A stretch of DNA of 5,339 nt, taken from the NCBI RefSeq assembly GCF_022712295.1, contig NZ_JALAGT010000117.1:1-5339 (forward strand). Direction: 5' to 3'. Position numbers and translations under genes: made by a program. The notes under the pieces are model-generated. The model had not been told where the DNA came from and did not search any database. It saw only the letters and a list, made by a program, of their open reading frames with translations. This DNA comes from Galactobacter sp. (GTDB lineage: Bacteria > Actinomycetota > Actinomycetes > Actinomycetales > Micrococcaceae). This document shows positions 5,339 through 5,339 of this stretch, piece by piece; position 1 is the stretch's first letter; each line of letters begins with the position of its first letter.

Positions 5339-5339
5339 G

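Overview
The window looks like chromosomal DNA of a high-GC Gram-positive bacterium, probably an actinobacterium of the Micrococcales type. This is inferred from the strong G/C bias at third codon positions, a lipoprotein signal ending in Leu-Ser-Ala-Cys with a Gly/Ser/Asp-rich linker, and the style of the GH42 and wHTH/nuclease-like proteins. The species cannot be named from sequence reading alone.

Left part (1-1740). A single plus-strand gene (about 250-1266) encodes a protein with an AbiEi-like winged-helix N-terminus and a C-terminal Vsr/DUF559-like PD-(D/E)xK nuclease fold. Palindromic repeats of a very regular 59-nt design surround it: one full copy upstream (28-86), two full copies downstream (1428-1486 and 1663-1721), and two decayed or solo arms between the downstream copies (1542-1560 and 1581-1607). 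Each full copy has 16-nt outer arms, a centre of exactly 27 nt, and a second, inner stem. This repeat family is the least conventional content of the window.

Right part (1738-5339, all minus strand). This is a galactoside-utilisation module. In transcription order it holds a possible tail of an upstream gene (5327-5338), an ABC-transporter sugar-binding lipoprotein (5258 to 3912), a 23-bp perfect hairpin (3903 to 3855), and a GH42 beta-galactosidase (3801 to 1738). The binding protein would capture a galactoside or galacto-oligosaccharide outside the membrane. Permeases not in this window, probably encoded beyond 5339, would import it, and the cytoplasmic GH42 enzyme, which has no signal peptide, would release galactose. 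The hairpin between the two genes could give a high level of binding protein relative to enzyme, or could separate two transcription units. A GC-rich palindrome just ahead of the GH42 start is a candidate operator.

The nuclease-like gene and the GH42 gene converge on the repeat-rich interval 1267-1737, so the repeats there sit where bidirectional terminators would be expected. No tRNA, rRNA, CRISPR array, transposase or integrase was seen.
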